A stretch of 64,000 nt of DNA from Shiella aurantiaca (GTDB lineage Bacteria > Bacteroidota > Bacteroidia > Cytophagales > Cyclobacteriaceae). Position 1 is the stretch's first letter. Every line of letters begins with the position of its first letter. The stretch lies in the NCBI GenBank assembly GCA_030412945.1, contig JAUHJS010000001.1, forward strand, positions 511,709 through 575,708. The letters are read 5' to 3'. The position numbers were made by a program, and so were the translations under genes. The notes under the pieces are model-generated. The model did not search any database and was not told the origin of the DNA. It was given only the letters and a program-made list of their open reading frames with translations. Positions 36,562-45,937 of the stretch are shown here, piece by piece.

Positions 36562-38655
36562 TTATCTAAGGTCAATGCGCAAATATCCATCATCGTATAA
36601 GGAGTGGCAAGGAATATTTTTTCTTTGCGCTTCTTCTTTCAATAAAGCCGCTCGATACGGGGAATGAGTGGCATCAATAATCAATTTTTTAAAGTGCAGA
36701 TTAGAGGGCAACTGTTCTAATCGGTACAGGGATTTCTTACCAAGAATGAGGTAATCTACCCACACTTCTTTTTGCCAATCCGTGGTGGGAAGTCGATTCA
36801 AACGTAGAAAAGAAGCACTTTTGCAGTAAAACAATGTACCATAGGGCAATTCAAGGCGCCATTCGCTGGTTTCAGACTCCTCCGAAATCAATATATTGCC
36901 AATATGATGCGTAAGCCGTGTAGGCCGCACATGGAATAGTACCGCTTGAGCGTTTTTCCTAAAGGCTTCATCGGCTGTAAAAAAGGCGGTATGCGGACGC
37001 ACCCAATCGGCTGCAAAAAAGCGTGCCGTATGGTAAATCTGAAAAAACTCTTGTTGCTTATTATGCCATAAATAATAGATACGACTTGTCGCAAAACCTA
37101 AAGTGATGCATAATCCTAGCCACAACCATCTTCGCCTACGGGTTTCAAAACAAAGGATCAAACTGAGGATGAGCGCGTATATCGCCCAAGTTTGCCAAGT
37201 GTGCCAAAAGACTTCGCGGATTTGGCTGTAGGGTAATTGCTCTACCCACACCACAAAGGTATTGAGCAAAAAAATGCAGCCTTGCAAAAGCCAGGCAAGC
37301 ACCGCTCCCAAAAAGGGAACCGCATGAAAGGCCAAAAGCGCCAACCCCACACACAAAATGATATAAGCGGCCGGAATTACCACCAAATTGCTAAACAAAA
37401 AATACGTAGGAAACTGGTGAAAATACAGCAGCCCCAAAGGAAAGGTGGCTATCTGGGCGGCAATGGACACGCAGCTTATTACCCATATTTTATCCAAAAA
37501 ATTATTGCGGACAAAAAGCAAGGGATAAATCCGTGGTTGCAAATAGACGATACCAATCACGGCCAGATACGATAATTGAAACCCGACCGACATGACCAAA
37601 AATGGATCATAGCAGAGCAACACAAAGGCCGAAACCGCCAAGGTGTTAAAAATATTGCTATTGCGCTGCAAGGTTTGGGCTACGATGATTAAACTAAACA
37701 TGGTGACCGCCCGAAGGACTGAAGGGGAAAGTCCGGTAATGAAGGCATACACCCACAAAAACAGAATAGCCAGAGGCGCAAAAACCCAGCGTCCCTTTTT
37801 GTGCTTCACCAAACCACCACTAAACAGTAAAAACAGGCTATAAATTATCCCTACATGCAAACCCGAAACTGCCAAAACGTGCATGGCTCCGGCTGCTGCA
37901 TAGGCATTGGTAAGCTCTTGGTCGAGGGTATCTTTCACCCCCACCGTAAGGGCGCTGGCAATAGCAAAAGAATGTGCATCAGGAAGCGCCTCTCGCAAAA
38001 CCTCCACAAAATACCTACGCCAGCGAATAGCGGAAGCCATCAGTGAGGATGCCGGTGAGTAGGATACAAAGCGCCAACTTGCGGTATCAGCATAATACTG
38101 AAAATAGATATAATTGTATCCTAAAAAGCGTTTATAGTCAAACTCACCTGGGTTTTTGGGAGGGCTTAGTGGCTGTGGACTTCCTTTTATCATCAGCACA
38201 TCGCCATAGCGCGGCATGCTGTCGCTTTTGGCCAGATAGAGCATAATATTTCCCCTTTCTTTCTCCCATTCTCCCGCATGAAATACTTCCAGCATTTCAC
38301 CTTCCAACTTAAAGGAATTGTCCTTTTCTATCAATTGAGAGGAAACTCGAACCAAATATCCCTGCACATCAGAAACTTTGCCTAAATAACTAGGGGAATG
38401 GCTAGCAATACGACTTTGCAATAAAAATCCGCCCGAGAAAAATAAAAAGGAAAATACCGAAGTGCCCAAAAGAAAAGTCGGTATGGTTCTTTGAAAAACC
38501 CCTTTGGCCAGTAGAAAAAGAAAGGACATAAGCCCACTGATAACCAGAAGAGTAAGCAAATACGCATCGGGTATCAAACGATAGGCATAGCACACTATGC
38601 CCAAGGCAAACCAAAAGGTATACCGGATAAAAGGGTACGCTGGCCAAGAAAACAT
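36562..38655 (-). CDS. comEC: ComEC/Rec2-type DNA uptake channel
   Basis: A 697-residue inner-membrane protein expected to pass single-stranded DNA during natural transformation. An N-terminal helix pair is followed by an OB-like DUF4131 region (about 75-190), then the Competence domain with HVLAVSGLHVGIIYSLF and many helices. The C-terminal 180 residues are soluble but lack the metallo-beta-lactamase HxHxDH motif found in longer ComEC. It heads an operon with enoyl-CoA hydratase and recQ. Confidence 0.9.
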   Translation of the reverse strand: MFSWPAYPFIRYTFWFALGIVCYAYRLIPDAYLLTLLVISGLMSFLFLLAKGVFQRTIPTFLLGTSVFSFLFFSGGFLLQSRIASHSPSYLGKVSDVQGYLVRVSSQLIEKDNSFKLEGEMLEVFHAGEWEKERGNIMLYLAKSDSMPRYGDVLMIKGSPQPLSPPKNPGEFDYKRFLGYNYIYFQYYADTASWRFVSYSPASSLMASAIRWRRYFVEVLREALPDAHSFAIASALTVGVKDTLDQELTNAYAAAGAMHVLAVSGLHVGIIYSLFLLFSGGLVKHKKGRWVFAPLAILFLWVYAFITGLSPSVLRAVTMFSLIIVAQTLQRNSNIFNTLAVSAFVLLCYDPFLVMSVGFQLSYLAVIGIVYLQPRIYPLLFVRNNFLDKIWVISCVSIAAQIATFPLGLLYFHQFPTYFLFSNLVVIPAAYIILCVGLALLAFHAVPFLGAVLAWLLQGCIFLLNTFVVWVEQLPYSQIREVFWHTWQTWAIYALILSLILCFETRRRRWLWLGLCITLGFATSRIYYLWHNKQQEFFQIYHTARFFAADWVRPHTAFFTADEAFRKNAQAVLFHVRPTRLTHHIGNILISEESETSEWRLELPYGTLFYCKSASFLRLNRLPTTDWQKEVWVDYLILGKKSLYRLEQLPSNLHFKKLIIDATHSPYRAALLKEEAQRKNIPCHSLYDDGYLRIDLR

Positions 38656-38772
38656 CTTTCACTTTACAATGAAATTAAAGTACTTATTCAAGTTGAAAAT
38701 TCCAAACAGGGAACATAATTCCTCAGAATTAGTTACCTTAGTAGCTCTTCTTGAATCAAACCCCTATTTTTT

Positions 38773-39657
38773 ATGAATTTATCCATCGAAAAGGCCTATC
38801 AAATTATCTATTCTAAAATTGAAAACTGGATTGAAAACCTAATCGATATTTTGCCCAACCTCACGGTGGCATTTCTCATCTTACTAGTGTTTTATATTCT
38901 AGGCCGATTAATCCGAAAAGGCTCTTATGCCTTAATTGGTCGTATATCTGATAGTGAAAGCCTTAAAAAGCTCTTTTCTAGCATCATTTTTTCTCTTATT
39001 GTGGCATTAGGACTTTTTATTGCCCTAGGTGTATTACAACTCGACAAAGCACTCACCTCTCTACTAGCGGGTGCGGGTATATTAGGATTGGCGCTAGGTT
39101 TTGCCTTTCAGGATATTGCCGCCAATTTTATGTCAGGCGTGATTATGGCCATCAAGCGACCAATCAAAGTGGGCGATGTGGTTACTACAGGAAGTTTTAC
39201 AGGAACCGTTCTTTCCATTGATTTGAGAAATACGATCCTACTTACATTTGATGGACAGCATGTGCTGATTCCCAATAAAGAAGTTTTTCAGAACCCTATT
39301 GTCAATTTCTCGGTGAATGGGCGCAGACGGATCGATTTTACTATTGGCGTAAGCTATGCCGATGACTTGGAGAAAGTACGAGTTGTCGCCATTGAAGCGA
39401 TATCAGCGCTGGGCTATGCTGATGAAATCGCTTGCAACTTTGTAAACTTTAACAACAGCTCTATCGACTTCTTCCTCACCTTTTTCATCCCCTTTCCTTC
39501 GGAAGAAATCGGCTTTTTACAAGCCAAAAACGATGCAGTAATTGCCATTAAAAAAGCCTTTGATCGTGAAGGAATCACCATCCCTTTCCCTATCACCACC
39601 TTGGACTTTGGAATTAAGGGAGGCGTAACCCTATCGGAAATGAATCGTAAGAATTAA
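38773..39657 (+). CDS. mscS: Small-conductance mechanosensitive channel
   Basis: A 294-residue MscS-family channel releasing solutes on osmotic downshock. Three hydrophobic helices precede the pore helix (AGAGILGLALGFAFQDIAAN), followed by the beta domain (VGDVVTTGSFTGTVLSIDLR, then IPNKEVF) and an alpha/beta vestibule. Length and layout match MscS closely. A lipoprotein gene follows after 20 bases. Confidence 0.92.
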   Translation: MNLSIEKAYQIIYSKIENWIENLIDILPNLTVAFLILLVFYILGRLIRKGSYALIGRISDSESLKKLFSSIIFSLIVALGLFIALGVLQLDKALTSLLAGAGILGLALGFAFQDIAANFMSGVIMAIKRPIKVGDVVTTGSFTGTVLSIDLRNTILLTFDGQHVLIPNKEVFQNPIVNFSVNGRRRIDFTIGVSYADDLEKVRVVAIEAISALGYADEIACNFVNFNNSSIDFFLTFFIPFPSEEIGFLQAKNDAVIAIKKAFDREGITIPFPITTLDFGIKGGVTLSEMNRKN

Positions 39658-39677
39658 GTAAACCAATGTATATTTTT

Positions 39678-40127
39678 ATGAAGAAGTATTTTTTAATCTT
39701 AAGCGTAAGCACCTTATTCGTAGCACTATTAGCCTCTTGCGAAGAAAAAAGCAAGAAAGAAGAAGTATCTGATGCCATTGAAGAAGTAGGCGAATCCATT
39801 GATAAGGCCGCGGAAGCTACCGAAAGCTATTTAAAAGAAGAAAAAGAGGAAATGGCTAAGGAAATCGCTAGCGAAAAAGACAATATCGAAAAGGAAATAG
39901 CCCGCTTAGAAGAACGCTCTAAGGAAACCACCGGAGCAGTGAAAGAGAAGATAGAAGAAAAGATTCTCTTGCTGGAAGAAAAAGCTAAAAAGCTGGGCGA
40001 ACAAGCCAAAAAGTTAGAAAAAGCCACTTCAGAAAATTGGCAAGATCTTAAAAAAGATATCAATGATGGCCTTGGCGAAGTGCAAGAGGTGATTGATGAT
40101 ATTCAGGAAAACTTAAAAGAAAACTAA
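39678..40127 (+). CDS. Coiled-coil lipoprotein
   Basis: A 149-residue lipoprotein: signal ending LLASC, then a highly charged Lys/Glu helix over almost the whole mature length (EEVGESIDKAAEATESYLKE; EKILLLEEKAKKLGEQAKKL). It resembles apolipoprotein-like or YtxH-like envelope proteins, but no family is certain. The ATG at 39678 is used because it starts the signal directly; an upstream ATG at 39666 is in frame. Probably co-transcribed with mscS. Confidence 0.75.
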   Translation: MKKYFLILSVSTLFVALLASCEEKSKKEEVSDAIEEVGESIDKAAEATESYLKEEKEEMAKEIASEKDNIEKEIARLEERSKETTGAVKEKIEEKILLLEEKAKKLGEQAKKLEKATSENWQDLKKDINDGLGEVQEVIDDIQENLKEN

Positions 40128-40133
40128 CTAACC

Positions 40134-40163
40134 AAGGAGGCCGCAAAAGCCTCCTTTTATTTT
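40134..40163 (+). terminator. Terminator after the mscS/lipoprotein unit
   Basis: Perfect 8-bp stem AAGGAGGC/GCCTCCTT with a 7-base loop, followed by TTATTTTT. On the other strand no T-run follows, so it acts rightward only. Confidence 0.8.
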
Positions 40164-41548
40164 TCCCTTTCTTCCGCCCAATTAATATCCATACGGATGC
40201 GCCATTCTTTGGGATAATAATTATTGGCGCGGTTGCTCATCTTCTTAATCCAGCCTAGGGGTGTTTGTTTATAGCAAATCAATACCCAGCCTTGGGCTTC
40301 CGTATTGGGCATGATGTCTTCCTTTTTCAAATAGCGCAAGGCCATCTCGCGATCTACTTCTACCATGGGGAAAATCGAGTGATTGAGCCATTGGCTCATC
40401 GCCAAACCATGCAGGGGATTTTTGTTTTTTTGCTTGATTTCTGCCACGGCTACTCCGGCCGAAACTACTTTCAGATTATTGATCAGGTATTCAATTTCTT
40501 CTTTCCAAAACTCAGGAAAAGCCAAGGCATGCTCGCCCCAAAGGCATAAATGCCAGCGAGTAGGCTCCAAAAGCCAAGTGGATAGTTCTGCCCCATCGGC
40601 CTTGGGCAAACCATGGACAAAGCTCTTGCGGGATTTTTTAGGATAAAAATCATCCGTTTCACCCTTTTTTCTAACTAAAGCCAGAAAGAACCCTTCTCCT
40701 TGTGTTTTGTGTGGATAAAAATGATAGCCTATCATCCCTTTCCATTCCACGGCCACCACCTCCGGAAAAGCCGTACAATCCAGCGATAGGCATTCCACTT
40801 CTTCCTGCTCGGCAAGCCAAGCCAAATTCTCCTCATTTTCCTCGGTATTGTAAGTACAGGTGCTGTACATCAACACACCTCCTTGCTTTAGGGCCGGCCA
40901 AATATCTTTAACAATCCGCCTTTGGCGAGCACTGCACAGCTGTACATGTTCGGGCGACCACTCCTTAATAGAAGCTGGGTCTTTACGAAACATGCCCTCG
41001 CCACTGCAAGGCGCATCTATCAATACCGCATCAAAAAAACCTTCCAGTACCTGAAAATCCTCTGGGTCATTGCTGCATACTACGGTATTGCCCAAGCCCC
41101 ATTTTTGCACATTTTCCGATAAAATATTTGCCCGACTTTTAATCACTTCATTACTCACGAGCAAGCCCTCCTCTCCTATCAGAGTAGACAAATGGGTAGA
41201 TTTTCCGCCCGGTGCGGCACATAAATCCAGCACGGCCAAAGGAGCTTCACTCGGAAGCAAATGCTGCTTTACCGCCTGCTCGATAAACATACTGCTGGCT
41301 TCTTGCACATAATAGGCTCCGGCATGCAAAAGCGGGTCGAGGGTAAAGGAAGGGCGCTCGGGCAAATAATACCCTTGTGCCGACCATGGAATAGCTGTAC
41401 CAAGTGCCAGTTCATGATAACTTTTACCCGGATTTAGCCGAATACTGACCGGAGCGGGCGCTTCCAATGAAGAAAGAAAAAGTTTGGCTTCTTCTTCGGA
41501 AAAAGTGCTATGAATAAACTGGATAAAAGCTTCGGGTAGGTGCAGCAT
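40157..41548 (-). CDS. rsmF: RsmF/NSUN-type rRNA (cytosine-C5) methyltransferase
   Basis: A 463-residue SAM-dependent m5C methyltransferase probably acting on 16S rRNA. DLCAAPGGKSTHL binds SAM, DAPCSGEGMFRKD holds one Cys, and STCTYNTEENEENL carries the catalytic Cys. The C-terminal domain (about 300-463) matches the RsmF extension with PUA-like and FAU-like parts. The longer frame opens at TTG (41584), upstream of a -7 element, so the ATG at 41548 is used. Confidence 0.9.
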   Translation of the reverse strand: MLHLPEAFIQFIHSTFSEEEAKLFLSSLEAPAPVSIRLNPGKSYHELALGTAIPWSAQGYYLPERPSFTLDPLLHAGAYYVQEASSMFIEQAVKQHLLPSEAPLAVLDLCAAPGGKSTHLSTLIGEEGLLVSNEVIKSRANILSENVQKWGLGNTVVCSNDPEDFQVLEGFFDAVLIDAPCSGEGMFRKDPASIKEWSPEHVQLCSARQRRIVKDIWPALKQGGVLMYSTCTYNTEENEENLAWLAEQEEVECLSLDCTAFPEVVAVEWKGMIGYHFYPHKTQGEGFFLALVRKKGETDDFYPKKSRKSFVHGLPKADGAELSTWLLEPTRWHLCLWGEHALAFPEFWKEEIEYLINNLKVVSAGVAVAEIKQKNKNPLHGLAMSQWLNHSIFPMVEVDREMALRYLKKEDIMPNTEAQGWVLICYKQTPLGWIKKMSNRANNYYPKEWRIRMDINWAEEREK

Positions 41549-41565
41549 GGGTAGCAGGATATGAC

Positions 41566-41573
41566 CAAAAATA
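41566..41573 (-). promoter_or_regulatory. -7 element of rsmF
   Basis: TATTTTTG followed by GTCATATC on the minus strand is a consensus match, 17 bases before the ATG at 41548. Confidence 0.5.
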
Positions 41574-41709
41574 CGATTTCCCAAGATAAATTCCCCCTAA
41601 AAACGGCACAACCCATAAAATTGCCCTGCAATCGGTAGCATTCTTACAGGGTATTTAGTAATTTAAGGAGATAAAATGGAAGTATACCTTCCCCTAAATC
41701 CCACGCGTT

Positions 41710-42144
41710 ATGATAGGCTTTTTTGAACACCAATACCTCTCCTACAAAAAGTCGCACTTGCGCAACCTCATTGCATTGGCGAAATCAGATGGACATTTTC
41801 ATGCGGATGAAGAAGTGATGATATATAAAGTGGGAGAAAAATATGGTCTGAAAGATCGGCAAATCGCCAGCCTGATTAATGAGCCTGTAACCGAAGAATG
41901 GCATCTGCCCGACACCCACGACCAAAAAATGGAGCAGCTCTACGACCTTATGCAAATGGTATATGCGGATGGAGTAGTTAATGACTCTGAAATTCTATTT
42001 TGTGAGGAAATCGTAGAAAAGCTGGATTTCTCTACCAAAATAGTGCCTTGGTTGCTTACCCTTTTTGATAAAGGATACAGACCTATGGGCGAAGAATGGA
42101 CGGCTACAAAAGTAGAGGCGCTTAGCAAATTTGTAAAGAATTAG
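41710..42144 (+). CDS. TerB-like protein
   Basis: A 144-residue all-helical protein. IALAKSDGHFHADEEVMI and MQMVYADGVVNDSEILFCEE are the two acidic helix pairs of the TerB fold, which binds metal in tellurite-resistance proteins. No other ter genes are near, so a general metal-binding or stress role is more likely. It starts with ATG. Confidence 0.8.
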   Translation: MIGFFEHQYLSYKKSHLRNLIALAKSDGHFHADEEVMIYKVGEKYGLKDRQIASLINEPVTEEWHLPDTHDQKMEQLYDLMQMVYADGVVNDSEILFCEEIVEKLDFSTKIVPWLLTLFDKGYRPMGEEWTATKVEALSKFVKN

Positions 42145-42228
42145 GTAAAGGCAATTCTCATTTTTAACCATTCAAAAAAAGCTGCTGCCAAAATCGAGTC
42201 AATAGTTCCCCTTATTCAGGGATATGGT

Positions 42229-42236
42229 TACTTTTG
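42229..42236 (+). promoter_or_regulatory. -7 element of the fahA operon
   Basis: TACTTTTG is an exact consensus match, 23 bases before the ATG at 42260 and inside the longer open frame, which rules out the earlier start at 42224. Confidence 0.6.
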
Positions 42237-42259
42237 CTACATATAGCAATAAGTACCTT

Positions 42260-43540
42260 ATGAATTATCAAGATATAAGCAATCCTTCCTTACAATCGTG
42301 GGTAGATGTGCCCCAAGGCTCTGATTTCCCTATTCAAAACCTACCTTTTGGTATTTTCAGTAAAGGCAACAATGCCTCGCGCGTGGGTGTGGCTATTGGC
42401 GAACACGTCCTCGACCTAGCCGTATTGATGGAAGAAGGCTTTTTCGATGAACTTTCCCTTAAAGATGGCTCGGTATTTCATGAATCGGTGCTTAATCCGA
42501 TGATTGCCCTTGGAAAAGATGCCACGCGCGCCATCCGCGGCCGTGTAGCGGACATCCTTAAGTCTGATAACCCCGAGCTGCGCGACAGAACGGATTTACA
42601 TAAAGAAGCGCTTCATCTTCAGAAAAACTGCAAGATGTATCTGCCCCTTCACATTGGCGATTACACCGATTTTTATAGCAGCATAGAACACGCCACCAAT
42701 GTGGGCACTATGTTCCGCGATCCTAAAAACGCCTTATTGCCCAACTGGAAACACCTTCCGGTGGGTTATCATGGTCGTGCTTCGTCTATTGTTATTTCTG
42801 GCACACCTATTATTCGTCCTTTGGGACAAACAAAAGATGCCGAACAAGAACTACCTGTTTTTGGACCCAGTAAGCGATTGGATTTTGAATTGGAGATGGC
42901 TTTTGTGGTAGGAAAAAACACCTCCATGGGTCAGCGTGTGAGTACGCAGGAAGCAGAAAACTATATATTCGGTTTTGCCTTGTTCAATGATTGGTCGGCA
43001 CGTGATATCCAAACCTGGGAATATGTGCCTCTAGGGCCCTTCTTGGCGAAAAACTTTGCATCCTCCCTTTCTCCCTGGATAGTAACACTCGATGCGCTGG
43101 AACCTTTCCGTGTGGCCACGCCGGTGCAGGAACCAGCCGTTCTCCCCTATCTGCAATTTGAAGGACTCAAAAATTTTGATATCCAGCTGGAAGTATACCT
43201 GCAACCCGAAGGAAGTAGCGAAACCAAGATTTGCAGCAGTAATTTCAAATACATGTATTGGAATGTGAATCAACAGCTGGCGCATCACACCGTGAACGGT
43301 TGTAATATCAAAATAGGCGACCTCATGGCTAGTGGCACCATTTCCGGCCCCACACCCGATAGCTATGGTAGTATGCTGGAACTAGCTTGGAAAGGTACCA
43401 AACCACTGAAAATGGCCGATGGTAGCGAACGCAGGTTCATTAATGATGGCGATACCGTGATTATGCGTGGATTTGCCCAAAAAGGAACGATGCGTATTGG
43501 CTTTGGAGAAGTGAGTGGAAAAGTTTTACCTGCAAATTAA
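42260..43540 (+). CDS. fahA: Fumarylacetoacetase
   Basis: Last step of tyrosine breakdown: fumarylacetoacetate to fumarate and acetoacetate. The 426-residue chain shows DYTDFYSSIEHATNVG (metal and catalytic base), LPVGYHGRASSIV, FELEMAFVVG, and NDWSARDIQTWEYVPLGPF with metal-binding Asp. The ATG at 42260 (MNYQDISNPS) is used because a -7 element lies upstream of it. It leads an operon with the flavin reductase (6-base gap) and probably acbP. Confidence 0.95.
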   Translation: MNYQDISNPSLQSWVDVPQGSDFPIQNLPFGIFSKGNNASRVGVAIGEHVLDLAVLMEEGFFDELSLKDGSVFHESVLNPMIALGKDATRAIRGRVADILKSDNPELRDRTDLHKEALHLQKNCKMYLPLHIGDYTDFYSSIEHATNVGTMFRDPKNALLPNWKHLPVGYHGRASSIVISGTPIIRPLGQTKDAEQELPVFGPSKRLDFELEMAFVVGKNTSMGQRVSTQEAENYIFGFALFNDWSARDIQTWEYVPLGPFLAKNFASSLSPWIVTLDALEPFRVATPVQEPAVLPYLQFEGLKNFDIQLEVYLQPEGSSETKICSSNFKYMYWNVNQQLAHHTVNGCNIKIGDLMASGTISGPTPDSYGSMLELAWKGTKPLKMADGSERRFINDGDTVIMRGFAQKGTMRIGFGEVSGKVLPAN

Positions 43541-43546
43541 ATCGCT

Positions 43547-44425
43547 ATGGTACTCGACCCCAAAGAACTCAGCCCCGTAGCCGTACAACAATGGATGCAA
43601 GGAGCTGTTAGCCCTCGCCCAATTGCCTTTGCCAGCACGGTAGATAAAGATGGAAAGGTAAATCTTAGTCCTTTCAGCTTTTTCAATATGTTCAGTGCCA
43701 ATCCGCCTATGCTGATATTTTCCCCTGCCCGCAGGGTGCGTGACAATACCACCAAGCATACCTTGGAAAATGTATTGGAAGTGCCCGAGGTGGTGATCAA
43801 TATTGTGAACTATGCCATGGTGGAGCAGATGTCGCTAAGTAGCTGCGAGTACGACCGTGGTGTTAATGAATTCACCAAAGCGGGATTGACCGAAGCACCT
43901 TCACTTACCGTTCGCCCCCCTCGCGTGGCCGAAGCACCCGTATCTTTTGAGTGTGAGGTGAAAGATGTAATCGCCTTGGGAATAGAAGGCGGTGCAGGCA
44001 ATTTGATATTGTGTGAGGTAAAAAAGATGCATGTGCAAGACAGCATCCTGAACTCCGAAGGCCGTATCGACCCGTACAAGCTGGATGCCGTAGCGCGCTT
44101 AGGTGGTGATTTTTACTGCCGCGTACAAGGCGATGCTATTTTTGAGCTGCCTAAGCCCGTAGCTAACAAAGGCATTGGCGTAGACCAAATTCCTGCAAAA
44201 ATACGCGAAAGCAAGATATTGACAGGAAACAACCTAGGTCGATTGGGAAATATCGAGCAATTGCCCAGCGAAGAAGAAACGAAAGAGTACCTGAGCAAGA
44301 ACCTGGAATGGCGTGAATTGTCGAAAAAAAAGCCCAGTGAAGCGGATATTCACCTATTTGCGCAGCAACTCCTTGAAAAGAAAAAAGTAAAAGAGGCATG
44401 GATTGCCTTATTAAGCACCCTATAA
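43547..44425 (+). CDS. Flavin reductase family (FMN-binding split barrel) protein
   Basis: A 292-residue protein. The N-terminal 200 residues are a flavoredoxin-like split barrel: VSPRPIAFASTVDKDG, NLSPFSFFNMFSANPPML and DNTTKHTLENV are core strands contacting FMN. A C-terminal extension of about 90 helical residues is present. It follows fahA, suggesting a helper in aromatic amino acid breakdown, for example supplying reduced flavin; that link is inference. Confidence 0.85.
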   Translation: MVLDPKELSPVAVQQWMQGAVSPRPIAFASTVDKDGKVNLSPFSFFNMFSANPPMLIFSPARRVRDNTTKHTLENVLEVPEVVINIVNYAMVEQMSLSSCEYDRGVNEFTKAGLTEAPSLTVRPPRVAEAPVSFECEVKDVIALGIEGGAGNLILCEVKKMHVQDSILNSEGRIDPYKLDAVARLGGDFYCRVQGDAIFELPKPVANKGIGVDQIPAKIRESKILTGNNLGRLGNIEQLPSEEETKEYLSKNLEWRELSKKKPSEADIHLFAQQLLEKKKVKEAWIALLSTL

Positions 44426-44439
44426 ACACAAATACCATC

Positions 44440-44691
44440 ATGGCATTACAAGACGATTTCAATGCAGCAGTAGCCCGTTCAAAAGATTTGACGGAGCGCC
44501 CTTCAAACGATGTACTTCTAAAGATTTATGCACTTTTCAAACAAGCCACCGAAGGCGATGTGTCCGGTGAGCGTCCGGGTGGCTTCGATTTCAAGGCCAT
44601 AGCCAAGTTTGATGCCTGGGCCAATGAAAAAGGAAAGCAGAAAGAAGCCGCCATGGAAGAATACATTCAACTGATGAATTCCTTAAAATAA
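44440..44691 (+). CDS. Acyl-CoA-binding protein
   Basis: An 83-residue four-helix protein that binds medium- and long-chain acyl-CoA. LYKQATEGDV-type core is seen as IYALFKQATEGDV, then ERPGGFDFKAIAKFDAWANE and EEYIQLMNSL, all ACBP signatures including the Tyr, Lys and Trp that contact CoA. The frame opens at 44398, but the ATG at 44440 gives the known N-terminus. ACBP is common in eukaryotes and patchy in bacteria. It is 14 bases after the flavin reductase. Confidence 0.93.
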   Translation: MALQDDFNAAVARSKDLTERPSNDVLLKIYALFKQATEGDVSGERPGGFDFKAIAKFDAWANEKGKQKEAAMEEYIQLMNSLK

Positions 44692-44699
44692 TACGGATA

Positions 44700-44730
44700 G
44701 TCAGGGGCCGGCCTCCGGCCGGCCCCTGAC
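44700..44730. repeat. Perfect 14-bp GC-rich inverted repeat
   Basis: Arms at 44700-44713 and 44717-44730 are exact inverted copies around TCC; nearly all bases are G or C. It ends 9 bases before the rsmE ATG and has no T-run on either strand, so it is not a standard terminator. It may be a REP-like repeat or a translation-limiting hairpin. Confidence 0.8.
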
Positions 44731-44739
44731 TCCTTCCCC

Positions 44740-45435
44740 ATGCAATTATTCTACCTACCTGATATCGCCCAAGCCACACTCAGTGAAGCCGAAAGCTTGC
44801 ATTGTGTGAAAGTGCTGCGCCACCAAACAGGCGACACCCTTCATGTAACCGATGGAGCTGGACATTTGTACCAAGCCCAAATTCTGGAGGCCAAAGCCAA
44901 GGCCTGCAAGCTGCATAATTTCCAGCTAGTCCGTGAGGAAGAACCCAAAGGCTTCCATATCCACTTAGCCATAGCACCTACCAAGAATATCGAGCGTATG
45001 GAGTGGTTTGTAGAAAAAACCATTGAGCTGGGCATAGACCAAATCACTTTTCTGAAATGCCAAAATTCAGAACGAAAAGGCATTAATCTGGAGCGCATGG
45101 AGAAAAAAGCAGTTGGTGCTATGAAGCAATCGCTGCACTTGCGCTTGCCCCAACTTTCGGAAGAAATCCCGTTCTCAACTTTCTTAAAACAAGCAGAAGC
45201 CGAGCAAAAATTCATCGCCTATGTGGACGAAAACCACACCAAGCATCTAAAAAACTGCCTAAAAGAAAATCAAAGGTATTTGGTACTGATTGGTCCTGAG
45301 GGCGATTTCACCTCGGAAGAAATCCAATACGCCTTGGCCAGCGGTTTTATGCCGATATCATTAGGCAATAGCCGCCTGCGTACCGAAACAGCCGGACTGG
45401 CTGCCTGCATGATGTGCCAGTGGGTTAACGAGTAG
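44740..45435 (+). CDS. rsmE: 16S rRNA (uracil(1498)-N3)-methyltransferase
   Basis: A SPOUT methyltransferase, 231 residues. The N-terminal PUA-like part (ESLHCVKVLRHQTGD, VTDGAGHLYQA) binds rRNA; the C-terminal trefoil knot has IGPEGDFTSEE and SLGNSRLRTETAGLAA, which bind SAM. It lies behind a very stable hairpin and overlaps the opposing lipoprotein gene by 11 bases. Confidence 0.95.
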   Translation: MQLFYLPDIAQATLSEAESLHCVKVLRHQTGDTLHVTDGAGHLYQAQILEAKAKACKLHNFQLVREEEPKGFHIHLAIAPTKNIERMEWFVEKTIELGIDQITFLKCQNSERKGINLERMEKKAVGAMKQSLHLRLPQLSEEIPFSTFLKQAEAEQKFIAYVDENHTKHLKNCLKENQRYLVLIGPEGDFTSEEIQYALASGFMPISLGNSRLRTETAGLAACMMCQWVNE

Positions 45436-45928
45436 ACTGAAAAGTCTCAAAATATTGCACCCTCGTTTTATAAACAGGATCTTTCCAAAAATAGCGCAGC
45501 GAAAACTGACCAGGCTGTATATTTTCTATTTTGGCGCGAATGGTATCGAAGGGTACATTGGTCAGCCTGCGGTAAATAATAATAGAATCGATGGGCAAAT
45601 AGGTTTCCCTTGGGCGCAATTGCCAAGTGCCTGTTAGAGCGGGGCTACCCACACACAAATCGGAATAGGGCAAAAAGCTGACCTGACGTGTAGTATTGTT
45701 GGTTCCCGTTTTAGCAAGCACCATGGTTCCGGTAGAATCACACTGACTAAAAAACGTAGGAACTCCTTCCACCTCATAATAAGTCCTATACCAAGCTCGC
45801 TGAAAAGTATCTCCCACAAGCATGAAATCTACCGAATTTATTTTTGGTCTTTCGGGCTCTTGTCCTTGTAATTCGCACCCTGCCAAGGCAATGAGGGCTA
45901 TAAAACTGATGTAAAGAAGTCTTTTCAT
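45425..45928 (-). CDS. Hypothetical lipoprotein
   Basis: A 167-residue lipoprotein with signal RLLYISFIALIALAGC. The mature domain is polar and beta-rich (VGDTFQRAWYRTYYEVEGV, YLPIDSIIIYRRLTN); two further Cys residues may pair. I do not recognise the family. The frame opens at TTG (45940), within the promoter, so the ATG at 45928 is used. Confidence 0.65.
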   Translation of the reverse strand: MKRLLYISFIALIALAGCELQGQEPERPKINSVDFMLVGDTFQRAWYRTYYEVEGVPTFFSQCDSTGTMVLAKTGTNNTTRQVSFLPYSDLCVGSPALTGTWQLRPRETYLPIDSIIIYRRLTNVPFDTIRAKIENIQPGQFSLRYFWKDPVYKTRVQYFETFQSTR

Positions 45929-45937
45929 AGTATGCCT

